Shown here piece after piece: positions 45,729-55,738 of a DNA stretch of 64,000 nucleotides; positions within the stretch are counted from its first letter, which is position 1; each line of letters opens with the position of its first letter. The notes beneath the pieces were generated by a model that was not told the origin of the DNA, did no database searches, and saw nothing but the letters and a program-made list of their open reading frames with translations. Source of the stretch: an uncultured Bacteroidota bacterium. GTDB lineage: Bacteria; Bacteroidota; Bacteroidia; Chitinophagales; Saprospiraceae. Location: contig CALMSX010000045.1 in assembly GCA_937872515.1 (NCBI GenBank), positions 55,339 through 119,338 of the forward strand, in the 5' to 3' direction. A program made the translations under genes and the position numbers.

Positions 45729-48062
45729 ATGTCAATGCGCATATTTATTGTGGGACTGCTTTTTATCACTTTGCCTTCAGTCAAGGTGCAGTCTGAAAGG
45801 CCCTTTTACAACATTGAATACCAGGCCAAGACGGGCAAGCTGATGCTCAAATTGGATCGATTCAATGAAGATTTTATCCTGGTTCATTATTTTGCCTCGG
45901 GTATCGGATCCAATGATATAGGCTTTGACCGCGGAAAGATTGGAGGACAAAAACTAGTGCAGTTTCGCAGAATGGGAAATAAAGTGTTGCTGGTGGAAAA
46001 CAATACCCAATACCGCGCAGAGTCTCCTCTGGAAGCAGAAAGAACAGCTGTTAAAGATGCCTTTGCTTCTTCCATTATCTTTGGCTTTGTGGTTGAAAAA
46101 GACACTACCGACGGTGTTTACATCGACCTGGCTCCCTTTTTGATGGAAGACCACATGGGTGCGGCCAACACCCTAAAAGAATTAAAACAAGGATCGTACA
46201 AAATAGACAAACCCAGGTGCGCGGTTGTACCTGAATCTCTTTTAACCTTTCCCAAAAATGTGGAATTTGAAGCCTGGTTAACCCTGGCAGGAGAAGCCAA
46301 TGGCGAACAAATCAAATCCGTAACCCCAAGTCCTGACCTTGTCTCTTACCGCCAGCACACATCTTTTGTGGCTTTGCCTGATGCCGGTTATCAACCCAGG
46401 ATCTACCACCCCTATTCAGGTTATTTTGATCTTTCGTATTATGATTATGCCAGTGCCATTCATGAGCCCATTGAGAAAAAACTAATCATGCGCCACCGCC
46501 TGGAAAAAAAATTCCCCAACAAAGAAAAAAGTGAGGCCGTTGAACCCATCATTTATTATGTTGACAATGGCTGTCCGGAGCCAATCAAAACGGCCCTGAT
46601 TGAAGGAGCCGCCTGGTGGAATGAGGCCTTTGAAGCTGCCGGCTTCACCAACGCCTTTCAGGTCAAAGAACTACCAGCCGATGCCCACCCCCTTGATGTG
46701 AGGTACAATACCATCCAATGGGTCCATCGCAGCACCAGAGGATGGTCTTATGGCAACTCTGTCTATGACCCCCGAACCGGAGAAATCATCAAAGGTCACG
46801 TCAGCTTGGGTTCACTTAGGGTCAGGCAAGACTTTATGATTGCTCAGGGCCTGCTTTCCCTGTACAAAGGTGACAAAGAAGACCACGGTCCGATGACAGC
46901 CCTGGCCCTCGCCCGCCTTCGCCAACTCTCTGCCCATGAAGTGGGCCATACCCTGGGCCTGGCCCATAATTTTGCAGCCAGTATCAACGACAGGGCTTCA
47001 GTGATGGATTACCCGCACCCCTTGGTTACGGTTGCCACCAATGGGTCTATTAACATGGACAAGGCCTATGACAATAAAATTGGAATTTGGGACAAACGAG
47101 CCATTGTATATGGATATAGTACCACCAATACACCCAAGGCTTTGCAAAAAATAATCGCAGATACAAAGTCGCTGGGTCTCAAATATCTTTCTGACCCTGA
47201 TGCCCGCCCGGATGGCAGTGCGCACGCAGAAGCCCATCTATGGGACAATGGAACCAATGCGGTAGCAGAGTTGGAAAGGATCATGCAATTAAGACAATCA
47301 AGCCTGGCCCGGTTTGGAGCAAACAGCCTTGCAACCGGCCAACCTTTTTCAGAGCTTGAAAAAATATTGGTGCCAATTTACCATATGCAGCGCTATCAGG
47401 TAGAAGCTGTTGCCAAATGGATTGCGGGCTACACTTACGCATATGATGTCAAAGGGGAAGACCCTGCCGGATCAACCAAAGTAGTAGGGCTAAACGAACA
47501 AAAACAAGCCATTGCAGCACTGGCATCAACATTGACACCAGAGCAGTTAAAATTGCCCGATCACCTTTTTAACCTAATACCTCCTCATGCCTATGGCTAC
47601 AGTGCAAGCAGGGAAAGTATGAAGGCTGAAACGGGCTATGGCCTTGACCAAAACGCTGCGGCAACAGCCACCATTGACCATGTGCTTTCGCTTTTACTTC
47701 ATCCTCAAAGGTTGGCCAGGATACAGAATCCCGGGCAAATGGGCCTCAATGCCTATCTGGCTGAAATCAATAAAAATATGAACACCCTTAACCTACCCTC
47801 GCCTACTGACCTCGATTACCTCAGAGAACGAAGGTGGTTTATCCGACTGATAGCCCTTGCATCCAATCCCCGACAAGCCAATATTGCCACGGAAGCCTTT
47901 GACCTAGTGCGGACCTCAAAAAAATTCTGGGCCAGGACGCACGGAGATGATATCCACCACCGCTACCTCATTTATCTGGCAGACAAACTGGAGGCCAACG
48001 AACTTCCTGAACTTCCGAGTCCTCTATCCCTGCCACCAGGTGCCCCTATTGGTTGTGAGTGA
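45729..48062 (+). CDS. Secreted zinc-dependent metalloprotease (DUF5117/DUF5118 type)
   Basis: A 777-residue protein with a short N-terminal signal (MSMRIFIVGLLFITLPSVKV). The extended zinc motif HEVGHTLGLAH (HExxHxxGxxH, first His near residue 403) is of the metzincin kind. The following ASVMDYPHP stretch supplies a Met-turn-like methionine. The long N-terminal region (about 25-270) and C-terminal helical region match the DUF5117/DUF4953-type architecture of Bacteroidota secreted metalloproteases. There is no T9SS sorting domain, so it is probably periplasmic or outer-membrane associated. Its stop overlaps pxpB (TGATG), giving possible coupling of peptide hydrolysis with 5-oxoproline use. 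Confidence 0.88.
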   Translation: MSMRIFIVGLLFITLPSVKVQSERPFYNIEYQAKTGKLMLKLDRFNEDFILVHYFASGIGSNDIGFDRGKIGGQKLVQFRRMGNKVLLVENNTQYRAESPLEAERTAVKDAFASSIIFGFVVEKDTTDGVYIDLAPFLMEDHMGAANTLKELKQGSYKIDKPRCAVVPESLLTFPKNVEFEAWLTLAGEANGEQIKSVTPSPDLVSYRQHTSFVALPDAGYQPRIYHPYSGYFDLSYYDYASAIHEPIEKKLIMRHRLEKKFPNKEKSEAVEPIIYYVDNGCPEPIKTALIEGAAWWNEAFEAAGFTNAFQVKELPADAHPLDVRYNTIQWVHRSTRGWSYGNSVYDPRTGEIIKGHVSLGSLRVRQDFMIAQGLLSLYKGDKEDHGPMTALALARLRQLSAHEVGHTLGLAHNFAASINDRASVMDYPHPLVTVATNGSINMDKAYDNKIGIWDKRAIVYGYSTTNTPKALQKIIADTKSLGLKYLSDPDARPDGSAHAEAHLWDNGTNAVAELERIMQLRQSSLARFGANSLATGQPFSELEKILVPIYHMQRYQVEAVAKWIAGYTYAYDVKGEDPAGSTKVVGLNEQKQAIAALASTLTPEQLKLPDHLFNLIPPHAYGYSASRESMKAETGYGLDQNAAATATIDHVLSLLLHPQRLARIQNPGQMGLNAYLAEINKNMNTLNLPSPTDLDYLRERRWFIRLIALASNPRQANIATEAFDLVRTSKKFWARTHGDDIHHRYLIYLADKLEANELPELPSPLSLPPGAPIGCE

Positions 48063-48742
48063 TGACACGGTGCATCAAGGTCAATGGGCCAGTCCCTGAA
48101 GCAGATGTGTGGTTGGCGGATGAAATTGTTCAGCTTCGATTCAAAGCTGAACCCGGCTATGAGCTGAGCCGTTGGCTTGGGCATTGCCGGCAATGGTTCT
48201 CACAAAACTTCCAACTCAGTGATGTGGTTCCGGGTGCCACCAGTCTGACCCTAATGGGTGTATCACCAAACCGGTTAGATAACATCATTAAGGCATTTGA
48301 ACATCTGCCTGAGGCTGCCTATAAACAAAGAGCGATTCATGAGATTGAAGTGGGCTATCATCCCAACTGGATGGATACCGCAGAGGTATGTGAAAAGTTG
48401 AAAATGAATTTTGAACAACTGGTAGACTTGCATAGTAACTCCGATTATTACCTGGCATTTGTAGGGTTTTTACCCGGCTTTGTTTACCTGGGAGGTGGCA
48501 ATCCTATGTTGGATCTACCGCGAAAAGACAAGCCTGCACCCAGGCTTCCTTTGGGTGCGGTGGGCATTGCACCCGGTTACACCGGCATTTATCCACAATC
48601 AAGTCCGGGTGGCTGGCACATCATTGGTCTCACTACACACAAGATCTTTACACCAGAAATAGAAATTCAAAACCACTGGCAAGCCGGAGATCGCGTTCGG
48701 CTGATTCCTGTGATGTTACCCTCAACAGCGTTGAAATCATGA
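48062..48742 (+). CDS. pxpB: 5-oxoprolinase subunit PxpB (KipI/allophanate hydrolase subunit 1 family)
   Basis: A 226-residue subunit of the ATP-dependent PxpABC 5-oxoprolinase, which converts pyroglutamate to glutamate. The KipI signature is FVGFLPGFVYLGGGNPMLDLPRKDKP (about 136-161), followed by GAVGIAPGYTGIYPQSSPGGW. I prefer the ATG at 48062, overlapping the protease stop, over a GTG one codon earlier. Its stop overlaps the pxpC start (ATGA). The third subunit, PxpA (LamB/YcsF), is not in the window. Confidence 0.9.
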   Translation: MTRCIKVNGPVPEADVWLADEIVQLRFKAEPGYELSRWLGHCRQWFSQNFQLSDVVPGATSLTLMGVSPNRLDNIIKAFEHLPEAAYKQRAIHEIEVGYHPNWMDTAEVCEKLKMNFEQLVDLHSNSDYYLAFVGFLPGFVYLGGGNPMLDLPRKDKPAPRLPLGAVGIAPGYTGIYPQSSPGGWHIIGLTTHKIFTPEIEIQNHWQAGDRVRLIPVMLPSTALKS

Positions 48743-49599
48743 GCCGATCGTATGCTCAATTGATAAGCAAGCATAGCATTTGTTCTTTTCAAGACAGAGG
48801 CAGAACCGGCTTTCAACATTGGGGAGTTCCCGTCTCAGGCCCCATGGACATCAGGGCCTGGGAGCTGGCCAATGCCCTGGTTGATAATAATGGCAATGAA
48901 GCCGTGCTTGAAATAGGTAGGAATGCCCTCAGTCTTCGTTTTGCTGCCCCAGCCTACCTCGGCATGGTTGCGGGAAACGACGAGGTTACCCTCAATGGAC
49001 TAACAACACCTTTTTCTCAAATCAAGGTGTCAAAAGGAGATGTACTGGAGTTCGGTTATGCCCACCATCTTCACTTTCGATACCTTGCTATCAGAGGTGG
49101 TTGGCAGGGCCCCGATGTACTCAACAGTAAATGTACGCTACCGGCACTAGGCTTGCCGTGGCTGCAGCATGGAGCTGTCCTTCCTTTTAATACAAGTGAA
49201 ATTGCAGTCGAAGAGGATCATAGAGAGGTGTTATATTCTCCCGTCATTCCGGATATTCCTGTGGTACCGGGTCCTGATTTTCATTATCTGGACAGCGACA
49301 GAATACAAAATCTGTTAAAAAAAATGACCCTTGACCACCAGCTCAGTCGGCAAGCCTATGGTTTGAAAGAAGTTTACCCTATTTCCGGTTATCCCAAATC
49401 TTTTGCTTCTGTTGGCAGTTTTCCGGGAATGATCCAGCTAACACCTTCCGGCCATTTTTATGTTTTGATGCGCGATGCCCAAACCACCGGTGGTTATCTC
49501 CAGGTATTGTATGTACCTTCTTCCTATCTTTCGGTATTGGCTCAGGCAATGCCAGGCTCTCAGGTCGGATTTAAGCTTCAGTCAGATACTTCTTTCTAA
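48739..49599 (+). CDS. pxpC: 5-oxoprolinase subunit PxpC (KipA/biotin-dependent carboxyltransferase family)
   Basis: A 286-residue partner of PxpB. The family entry motif SFQDRGRTGFQHWGVPVSGPMD lies at about 15-36. YLAIRGGWQGPDVLNSKCT follows in the centre, and a late RDAQTTGGYLQV stretch is the usual C-terminal motif. It is coupled to pxpB by a 4-bp overlap. Its 3' end overlaps the convergent permease gene by 29 bp, so the two coding ends share sequence on opposite strands. Confidence 0.9.
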   Translation: MSRSYAQLISKHSICSFQDRGRTGFQHWGVPVSGPMDIRAWELANALVDNNGNEAVLEIGRNALSLRFAAPAYLGMVAGNDEVTLNGLTTPFSQIKVSKGDVLEFGYAHHLHFRYLAIRGGWQGPDVLNSKCTLPALGLPWLQHGAVLPFNTSEIAVEEDHREVLYSPVIPDIPVVPGPDFHYLDSDRIQNLLKKMTLDHQLSRQAYGLKEVYPISGYPKSFASVGSFPGMIQLTPSGHFYVLMRDAQTTGGYLQVLYVPSSYLSVLAQAMPGSQVGFKLQSDTSF

Positions 49600-50884
49600 A
49601 ATAATAATAAGCGAGTATGCCAATTGCCAAAATAACCATTCCGGCAATGGCACCCTCGTTGAGATCAAGAAGGGTGTAAACCACAAATGTGGATGAAATG
49701 AGCAAATATACCATGGGAAGCAAAGGATAGGCTTTTACACTGAATACGGAGGGCACCCCGTGTCTGGACCTGAAGATAAATATTGTAGCTGCGGCCAATG
49801 ACATGAATAAGATGTCCATAAAGGTTACAAATGCTATGACCTTCATAAAAGAACCATAGGCCAAAACCAGGACAATGGCCCAGACCGCTTGCACAATGAT
49901 GGCGTTGGCGGGGGTATTGAATATGGGATGGACTTTTCCTACTGAAGGAAAAAATACCCCGTCTTTTGCCATGGCATAGTAAATGCGCGGTGCACTCATG
50001 GTATAGATGGCGATGGTACCAAAGATAGATATGGCGATAAATACCGCGACTAATCGTCCACCTCCATTGAAAAGATGGGCAATAGCATCTCCGGCTATTC
50101 TTTTGCTACCAATGATCTGATCCATGGGCAAAATAGCCATGTACGCCAGAATAATACAAATGTAAACCAAGGTAATAATGGCAACGGAATAGAGCAAGGC
50201 CCTGGGAACATCTCTGCCAGGGTTTACCGCTTCACCACTTACATAACTGATGTGATGCCAGCCCCCGATCGACCAGAAAACACCAATAAAGGCCCCACTG
50301 ATGGCACCGGTAAGATTGGTAGGAGTGGGTGTTTGCCAACCTTGGGTCATCAATGCCGGTTGATCTGCAAAAGCATAGCAGCCGGCTGCAATGATGGCTA
50401 CCATGGCCAATAACTTGAGACCGGTAAATGTTCTCGATAACTTGTCGGAATAGGAAACACCCAAACAATTGATGCCTGACAAGCCGGCAATAACGGCAAT
50501 GGCCAGACCCTGACTTTCTGCGGGACTTAAACGGATAAAAAAGGTCATGTAATCTGCAAAGGCGAGACCAAGGGCCGCCAATGCACCAGTATTGATGATC
50601 AACAGTACACACCAGCCGTAGAGAAATCCCGCCAGTGGGCCATAGGCTTCTTTAAGGTAAATATAAACCCCTCCGGCCTTTGGCCTGGATGCCCCCAGTT
50701 CTGCAAAGGTCAGCCCTCCGCAGTAAGCAGCAAGTCCACCCAAGAGCCAGGGCAAGATGGCCCAACCATAATGAGGCAACAGGGCAATGGTGTCAGCTGG
50801 GGTAACAAAAATGCCCGAACCAATGCTGGCACCAATGCCAATCATGGTTAGGGCAGTTGTATTTAATTTTCGCTGAAGCTCCAT
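49571..50884 (-). CDS. APC superfamily amino-acid permease
   Basis: A 437-residue inner-membrane transporter with about 12 predicted helices. The first helix holds the Gly-rich GIGASIGSGIFVTP (16-29), typical of LAT-like members of the APC family, and GWHHISYVSGEAVNPGRDVPRAL (about 205-227) is the conserved loop signature. Substrate unknown; its place tail to tail with pxpBC suggests import of amino acids or pyroglutamate, an inference from position only. It shares 29 bp with pxpC. Confidence 0.9.
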   Translation of the reverse strand: MELQRKLNTTALTMIGIGASIGSGIFVTPADTIALLPHYGWAILPWLLGGLAAYCGGLTFAELGASRPKAGGVYIYLKEAYGPLAGFLYGWCVLLIINTGALAALGLAFADYMTFFIRLSPAESQGLAIAVIAGLSGINCLGVSYSDKLSRTFTGLKLLAMVAIIAAGCYAFADQPALMTQGWQTPTPTNLTGAISGAFIGVFWSIGGWHHISYVSGEAVNPGRDVPRALLYSVAIITLVYICIILAYMAILPMDQIIGSKRIAGDAIAHLFNGGGRLVAVFIAISIFGTIAIYTMSAPRIYYAMAKDGVFFPSVGKVHPIFNTPANAIIVQAVWAIVLVLAYGSFMKVIAFVTFMDILFMSLAAATIFIFRSRHGVPSVFSVKAYPLLPMVYLLISSTFVVYTLLDLNEGAIAGMVILAIGILAYYYFRKKYLTEA

Positions 50885-50959
50885 GACAAGAGGTATGTTT
50901 CCTGCTAAGGTAATAAAATACTATTGGGCAGGAAGCTCTGATCAGGGCAATTGAAAAGT

Positions 50960-51529
50960 CTATTTTTTCTTTTTGGGCGCAATCACTACTCCCATCCTCT
51001 TTCCTTCGAGGCGTGGCAGCTCTTCTGCAGCTCCCATGTCTTCCAATTCTTTGATAAATTTCAACAAAAGCAACTCACCCCTGTCGTGGAAAACAATAGA
51101 TCTACCCCTGAATTGCACATAGGCCTTAACCTTGGCACCTTCCTCCAGAAATTTGCGCGCATGCTTGGTTTTGAATTCAAAATCGTGCTCATCTGTATTG
51201 GGTCCGAATCTGATTTCTTTGACCACGGTCTTTTGTGCCTTGGCCTTGATCTCTTTTTCTTTCTTCTTCTTGTCGTAGATGAACTTTTTGTAATCAATGA
51301 TTTTACAAACCGGAGGATCTGCATTGGGAGTTATCTCTACGAGATCAATGCCCAGGGCTTCGGCCCATTCCAATACCTGATTGGTATTGAAAACGCCAAC
51401 TTCAACCGGCCTGCCAGCAACGCTGCTGATGGCATCAAAATCGTCTCCGACAATTCTGACTTTGGGTACTTTAATCTGACGGTTCAGCCTGTAGTTGAAT
51501 TTGTCTTGATTGTCTTGTGTTTTTGCCAA
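50960..51529 (-). CDS. infC: Translation initiation factor IF-3, TTG start
   Basis: A 189-residue IF-3. The N-domain contains [21 protein letters not shown] and [21 protein letters not shown]. The C-domain has [29 protein letters not shown] and ends VVIAPKKKK. The only in-frame start upstream of the conserved region is TTG at 51529; a TAA lies five codons before it and no ATG is available. Rare infC starts (AUU in E. coli) allow IF-3 to regulate its own translation, so a non-ATG start may serve the same purpose. The usual rpmI and rplT do not follow; the next gene is a permease. Confidence 0.95.
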   Translation of the reverse strand: MAKTQDNQDKFNYRLNRQIKVPKVRIVGDDFDAISSVAGRPVEVGVFNTNQVLEWAEALGIDLVEITPNADPPVCKIIDYKKFIYDKKKKEKEIKAKAQKTVVKEIRFGPNTDEHDFEFKTKHARKFLEEGAKVKAYVQFRGRSIVFHDRGELLLLKFIKELEDMGAAEELPRLEGKRMGVVIAPKKKK

Positions 51530-51544
51530 ATGTGGTAACTTTTA

Positions 51545-51585
51545 TTAAAAAAAATAACGTAGTGTCCTCTATAGGGCACTACGTT
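51545..51585 (-). terminator. Rho-independent terminator of clpC
   Basis: A 9-bp perfect stem AACGTAGTG/CACTACGTT with partly paired interior, followed on the minus strand by ATTTTTTTT. It separates clpC from infC, so infC must have its own promoter in the remaining short gap or depend on read-through. Confidence 0.85.
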
Positions 51586-51605
51586 TTATTAGGTGTTTTT
51601 CGCTA

Positions 51606-54155
51606 TTATTCAGTTTTTGTTTCGATTTCTTTGGCAAATTTAATAATTATTTTCTCATTGTCCTTGTCGAGTTCCACTAATAATTTGGAACCCTGCTCCG
51701 GATTTTCTGAAAGAATAAATTCTGCCAATGGGTCTTCGATGTATTTCTGAATCGCCCTGTTGAGGGGTCTTGCACCAAAATTGGGATCAAAGCCCTTTTC
51801 TGCTACATAGTTTTTGACCTCCTCTGTGAGGCTTAGGTGGTAATCCAGGTTGTTCAATCGTTTCAACAAATCTTTTAATGAAATGTCGATGATCTGGAAA
51901 ATATGGTCTTTGTCAAGGCTGTTGAAAATCACCACATCGTCAATCCTATTGAGGAATTCCGGTGAAAATGTTTTCTTCAGGGCATTTTGGATCACGCCTT
52001 TATTGTGGTCAATTTCTGATTCCTGTCTGGCACTGGTAGCAAATCCTACCCCCATACCAAAGTCTTTCAACTGACGAACCCCAATGTTGGAGGTCATAAT
52101 GATAAGCGTGTTTTTGAAATCTACCTTTCTACCCAAGCCATCGGTCAGTTGGCCATCATCCAATACCTGCAACAAGATGTTGAAGATGTCGGGGTGTGCC
52201 TTTTCGATCTCATCCAAAAGAATGACCGAATAAGGCTTCCTTCTGATTTTTTCGGTCAATTGACCGCCTTCTTCGTAACCTACGTATCCCGGAGGCGCTC
52301 CGATCAGTCGGCTCACAGAAAATTTTTCCATGTATTCACTCATGTCCAATCGCACAAGGGCGTCTTCAGAGTCAAACATGTATTTAGCCAGGGCCTTGGC
52401 CAACTGGGTCTTTCCTACACCTGTGGGACCTAAAAAGATAAAAGAACCGATGGGCTTGGATGGATCTTTGAGGCCTACTCTGTTTCGCTGAATGGCCTTA
52501 GAGATTTTAGTAATGGCCTCATCCTGGCCAATGATCATGGCCTTGATGTCTTCGGTCATTTTCACCAGCTTTTTGCTCTCTTGCTGTGCTACCCTGTTGA
52601 CCGGAATGCCCGTCATCATAGATACCACTTCTGCAATTTCTTCTTCTCCAACAGGATACCTGCGGGTCTTGCTTTCTTCTTCCCACTCTTCCTTGGCCTG
52701 CTCCAGTTTTTTCACCAGCTTGGACTCACTGTCTCTGAGATCGGCCGCTTTTTCGTATTGCTGGTTGCGAACAGCCTGGTTCTTTTTCTCCCTTACGTCT
52801 TCGATCTGGGCTTCCAGCTCTTCAACATGTTTGGGTACATGGATATTTTTTAAGTGGGTACGTGCTCCCACCTCATCCAACACGTCAATGGCCTTATCGG
52901 GTAAGAAACGGTCTGTGATGTAACGTTCACTCAGTTTCACACAGGCATCAATGGCTGCATCTGAATAGTCAACGTTGTGAAATTCTTCGTACTTGCTTTT
53001 GATGTTGTGTAAGATATGGATGGTATCGTCAACAGAAGGTGGTTCGATCATCACTTTCTGGAAACGCCTGTCGAGGGCTCCATCTTTTTCGATGTATTGT
53101 CTGTATTCATCAAGGGTAGAAGCACCTATACATTGCAGCTCTCCCCTTGCCAGGGCGGGTTTAAAGATATTGGAAGCATCGAGACTACCGGTTGCTCCAC
53201 CTGCACCCACAATGGTGTGGATTTCATCAATAAACAAGATGACATCTTTGGCCTTTTCGAGCTCATTCATGATGGCTTTCATTCGCTCTTCAAACTGACC
53301 GCGATACTTGGTGCCGGCCACCATGGCAGCCATGTCAAGCATCACCACCCTTTTGTTGAAAAGCGTACGACTTACTTTTTTCTGCATGATGCGCAGGGCC
53401 AGACCTTCAACGATGGCTGTTTTTCCCACACCGGGTTCACCGATCAGGATGGGGTTGTTCTTTTTGCGTCGACTTAAGATTTGAGAGACCCTTTCAATCT
53501 CTGTCTCCCTTCCGATGATGGGATCCAGCTTGCCCTCTTCAGCCAAACGGGTAACATCTCTTCCAAAATTGTCAAGCACGGGAGTGCGCGACTTACTGGT
53601 TGATCCCTGTTTGCGGGAAGATGTCATTCCTTCACCACCCAGATCATCATCCATTGGTGTGTCTGAATCGGATGGAGCCTGGTTGTAAAAATCACCATAA
53701 CCGGCATCCAGTTCTTGTCTGACAAATTCCAACTCAGTTTTGAAGGTATCATAGTCCAGACTAAACTCATCCAACAAAATGGAAGCGGTATTGTCCTTGT
53801 GTTTGAGGATAGATAGCATGAGGTGTTCTGGTTGTATTTCTTCGTTTTTGTACACTTTGGCTTCAAGGAAGGTGACCTTGAGAACCTTTTCAGCATTTTT
53901 GTTGAGGGGGATGTTGCCCATGTTGTAATGGGTGTCTGCCTCTGCCTCCTTGACGTTTGATTCAGAAATCCTGGACTTCAATGCATCCATGTCGATTTCA
54001 AGTGAATCAAAAACCTTGGCGGTCAAGCCCTCTTTATCCTCCAGAATACCCAGCAAAAAATGCTCGGTTCCAATGGAAGATTGCCCCATTTTGATGGCCT
54101 CTTCCCTGCTCTGTTGGATAATTTTTTTGACCTTAGGAGAAAACTTTCTATTCAT
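51606..54155 (-). CDS. clpC: ATP-dependent Clp protease ATP-binding subunit ClpC
   Basis: An 849-residue AAA+ unfoldase that feeds ClpP. It has two N-terminal Clp_N repeats (1-145), then a disordered acidic/Ser-rich linker (about 158-195). D1 has Walker A GEPGVGKT (239-246) and FIDEIHT. A UVR-type coiled middle domain ([14 protein letters not shown]) follows. D2 has Walker A GPTGVGKT (about 575-582) and [12 protein letters not shown], and the Clp D2-small domain ends the protein. The UVR/short middle domain distinguishes ClpC from ClpB. It is monocistronic with a strong terminator. clpP is not in the window. Confidence 0.95.
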   Translation of the reverse strand: MNRKFSPKVKKIIQQSREEAIKMGQSSIGTEHFLLGILEDKEGLTAKVFDSLEIDMDALKSRISESNVKEAEADTHYNMGNIPLNKNAEKVLKVTFLEAKVYKNEEIQPEHLMLSILKHKDNTASILLDEFSLDYDTFKTELEFVRQELDAGYGDFYNQAPSDSDTPMDDDLGGEGMTSSRKQGSTSKSRTPVLDNFGRDVTRLAEEGKLDPIIGRETEIERVSQILSRRKKNNPILIGEPGVGKTAIVEGLALRIMQKKVSRTLFNKRVVMLDMAAMVAGTKYRGQFEERMKAIMNELEKAKDVILFIDEIHTIVGAGGATGSLDASNIFKPALARGELQCIGASTLDEYRQYIEKDGALDRRFQKVMIEPPSVDDTIHILHNIKSKYEEFHNVDYSDAAIDACVKLSERYITDRFLPDKAIDVLDEVGARTHLKNIHVPKHVEELEAQIEDVREKKNQAVRNQQYEKAADLRDSESKLVKKLEQAKEEWEEESKTRRYPVGEEEIAEVVSMMTGIPVNRVAQQESKKLVKMTEDIKAMIIGQDEAITKISKAIQRNRVGLKDPSKPIGSFIFLGPTGVGKTQLAKALAKYMFDSEDALVRLDMSEYMEKFSVSRLIGAPPGYVGYEEGGQLTEKIRRKPYSVILLDEIEKAHPDIFNILLQVLDDGQLTDGLGRKVDFKNTLIIMTSNIGVRQLKDFGMGVGFATSARQESEIDHNKGVIQNALKKTFSPEFLNRIDDVVIFNSLDKDHIFQIIDISLKDLLKRLNNLDYHLSLTEEVKNYVAEKGFDPNFGARPLNRAIQKYIEDPLAEFILSENPEQGSKLLVELDKDNEKIIIKFAKEIETKTE

Positions 54156-54383
54156 TTGTGAATTCCGTGATTATAATTAGAACAATATTACTCTTTTTTT
54201 ACATACCATGTCACACAAAACATGGGTAAAAACCGTACCAAAACGCATTTTTTGTCAAAATTGGTCTTACAGCTAACATTTTGTCATTATCATGACCTGT
54301 TTTGGCGGGTAAAGCCTTGATTTTCGCAAATTTATTTTGAGTGGTTCCACTTGATATTTGAACAAATATTTTGGAAAAATGAT

Positions 54384-54391
54384 TAATTTTG
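54384..54391 (+). promoter_or_regulatory. -7 promoter element for the STAS-rnz pair
   Basis: TAATTTTG matches TAnnTTTG, with a TTTG at 54357-54360 at roughly -33 distance. It lies 54 bp before the chosen ATG and inside the longer frame, which supports the downstream start. Confidence 0.45.
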
Positions 54392-54445
54392 CGCTTCCAA
54401 TTGGAAAATGAGCCGGTCGATGTCGACTGGTTAAATTTTGAAGTT

Positions 54446-54820
54446 ATGAAGTTCAGCATCGATAAACAAGACAGATATTCGGTTTTTACCCTCAACGAAA
54501 AAAACCTCAATTCCCTCATTGCTCCTGATCTTAAATCAGAATTTATCTTCCTTAGCAATGAAGGCACCAAAAACCTGATATTTAACCTGAGTGATGTAGA
54601 ATACGTGGATTCATCCGGTCTCAGCGCCATCCTTACCGCCAACCGCCTTTGGAAAGAGTTTGGAACCTTTATCCTTTCCGGTGCTACCCACCCTACTGTT
54701 AAAAAACTCATCGAGATTTCCCGACTCGAATCTATCCTGACCATTATCCCCACTCTTCAGGAATCGATTGATTATGTGATTTTTAACGAAATTGAAGAAG
54801 AACTTTCGGAAGAAGAATAA
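54446..54820 (+). CDS. STAS-domain protein (anti-sigma factor antagonist-like)
   Basis: A 124-residue single STAS domain. The phosphorylation-loop motif is VEYVDSSGLSAIL, whose Ser is the residue phosphorylated in SpoIIAA/RsbV proteins. The N-terminal strand is FSIDKQDRYSVFTLNEKNL, and an acidic tail (EIEEELSEEE) follows the domain. No anti-sigma kinase lies alongside, so the partner is unknown. The ATG at 54446 was chosen because the upstream extension overlaps the promoter element. The rnz ATG follows the stop directly (0 bp gap), so the two are cotranscribed. Confidence 0.88.
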   Translation: MKFSIDKQDRYSVFTLNEKNLNSLIAPDLKSEFIFLSNEGTKNLIFNLSDVEYVDSSGLSAILTANRLWKEFGTFILSGATHPTVKKLIEISRLESILTIIPTLQESIDYVIFNEIEEELSEEE

Positions 54821-55738
54821 ATGAACGACTTTGAACTGACCCTGTTAGGCACCAGTTCCTCTCAGCCTGCTTTTGGCAGATTCCCTACATCACAAATCCT
54901 CCGTTACCACAACGATTTGTATATGATCGACTGTGGCGAGGGCACCCAGATCCAGCTTTCCCAATTTAAAATAAAAAGAAAGCTGGTAAAAGTCATTTTT
55001 ATCAGCCACCTCCATGGAGACCACATCTTTGGCTTGCCGGGGGTTATCACCTCTTTTTTACATTATAGTCGCACTATCCCGCTCCACATCATCGGACCTG
55101 TTGGAATTAAAAAATTTGTAGATACCTGCATCGAACTCTCCGGCTCTCAACTCAATTATTCGCTATTGGTGACCGAATTTGATGCCACCATAAGTCAAAT
55201 CGTTTACGAAGATCGCAACCTCTCTGTTAGGTCGCTACCCTTAAAACACAGGCTACCCACCATGGGCTTTATTTTTGAAGAACTCCCTCAGCCAAGGAAA
55301 TTACGTCCTGAAAAAATAGAAATGTTTGGCCTGTCACACCAGGAAATAAAGACACTGAAAGCCGATCAGCCCGTGGTACGGGATGATGGCAGCACCTTAC
55401 TTCCCGACGAGTTCAATTATCCCAAATCAAAGCCCAGACGTTATGCCTTCCTTTCTGATACCATTTATGACCCTTCACTGGTCGATGCCATCAGAGATAT
55501 CAATGTGATTTATCACGAAACTACCTACCTCAGTGATATGGAAAAAGAAGCCATCATGCGCATGCACGCTACCTCATTGCAGGCCGCCAACATTGCTGCT
55601 GCCGCCAATGCAGGCATGCTGATCACAGGTCATTATTCATCGAGATACAAAGACGTATCGGCCTTTGAAACAGAGTGTCGAACCATTTTTGAAAATACCC
55701 AACTGGGCCTGGAGGGCCGGGTCTACCCCATTCTATGA
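54821..55738 (+). CDS. rnz: Ribonuclease Z
   Basis: A 305-residue metallo-beta-lactamase-fold endonuclease that trims tRNA 3' trailers. The start FELTLLGTSSSQPAFGRFPTSQIL is typical. The zinc motif SHLHGDHIFGLPG (about 65-77), an HRLPTMGF exosite/PxKxRN-like region, SDT (about 213) and the late GHYSSRY complete the site. The role fits this genome because both tRNAs seen here lack an encoded CCA and so need RNase Z plus CCA-adding enzyme. Its 3' end overlaps the convergent small membrane gene by 6 bp. Confidence 0.95.
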   Translation: MNDFELTLLGTSSSQPAFGRFPTSQILRYHNDLYMIDCGEGTQIQLSQFKIKRKLVKVIFISHLHGDHIFGLPGVITSFLHYSRTIPLHIIGPVGIKKFVDTCIELSGSQLNYSLLVTEFDATISQIVYEDRNLSVRSLPLKHRLPTMGFIFEELPQPRKLRPEKIEMFGLSHQEIKTLKADQPVVRDDGSTLLPDEFNYPKSKPRRYAFLSDTIYDPSLVDAIRDINVIYHETTYLSDMEKEAIMRMHATSLQAANIAAAANAGMLITGHYSSRYKDVSAFETECRTIFENTQLGLEGRVYPIL

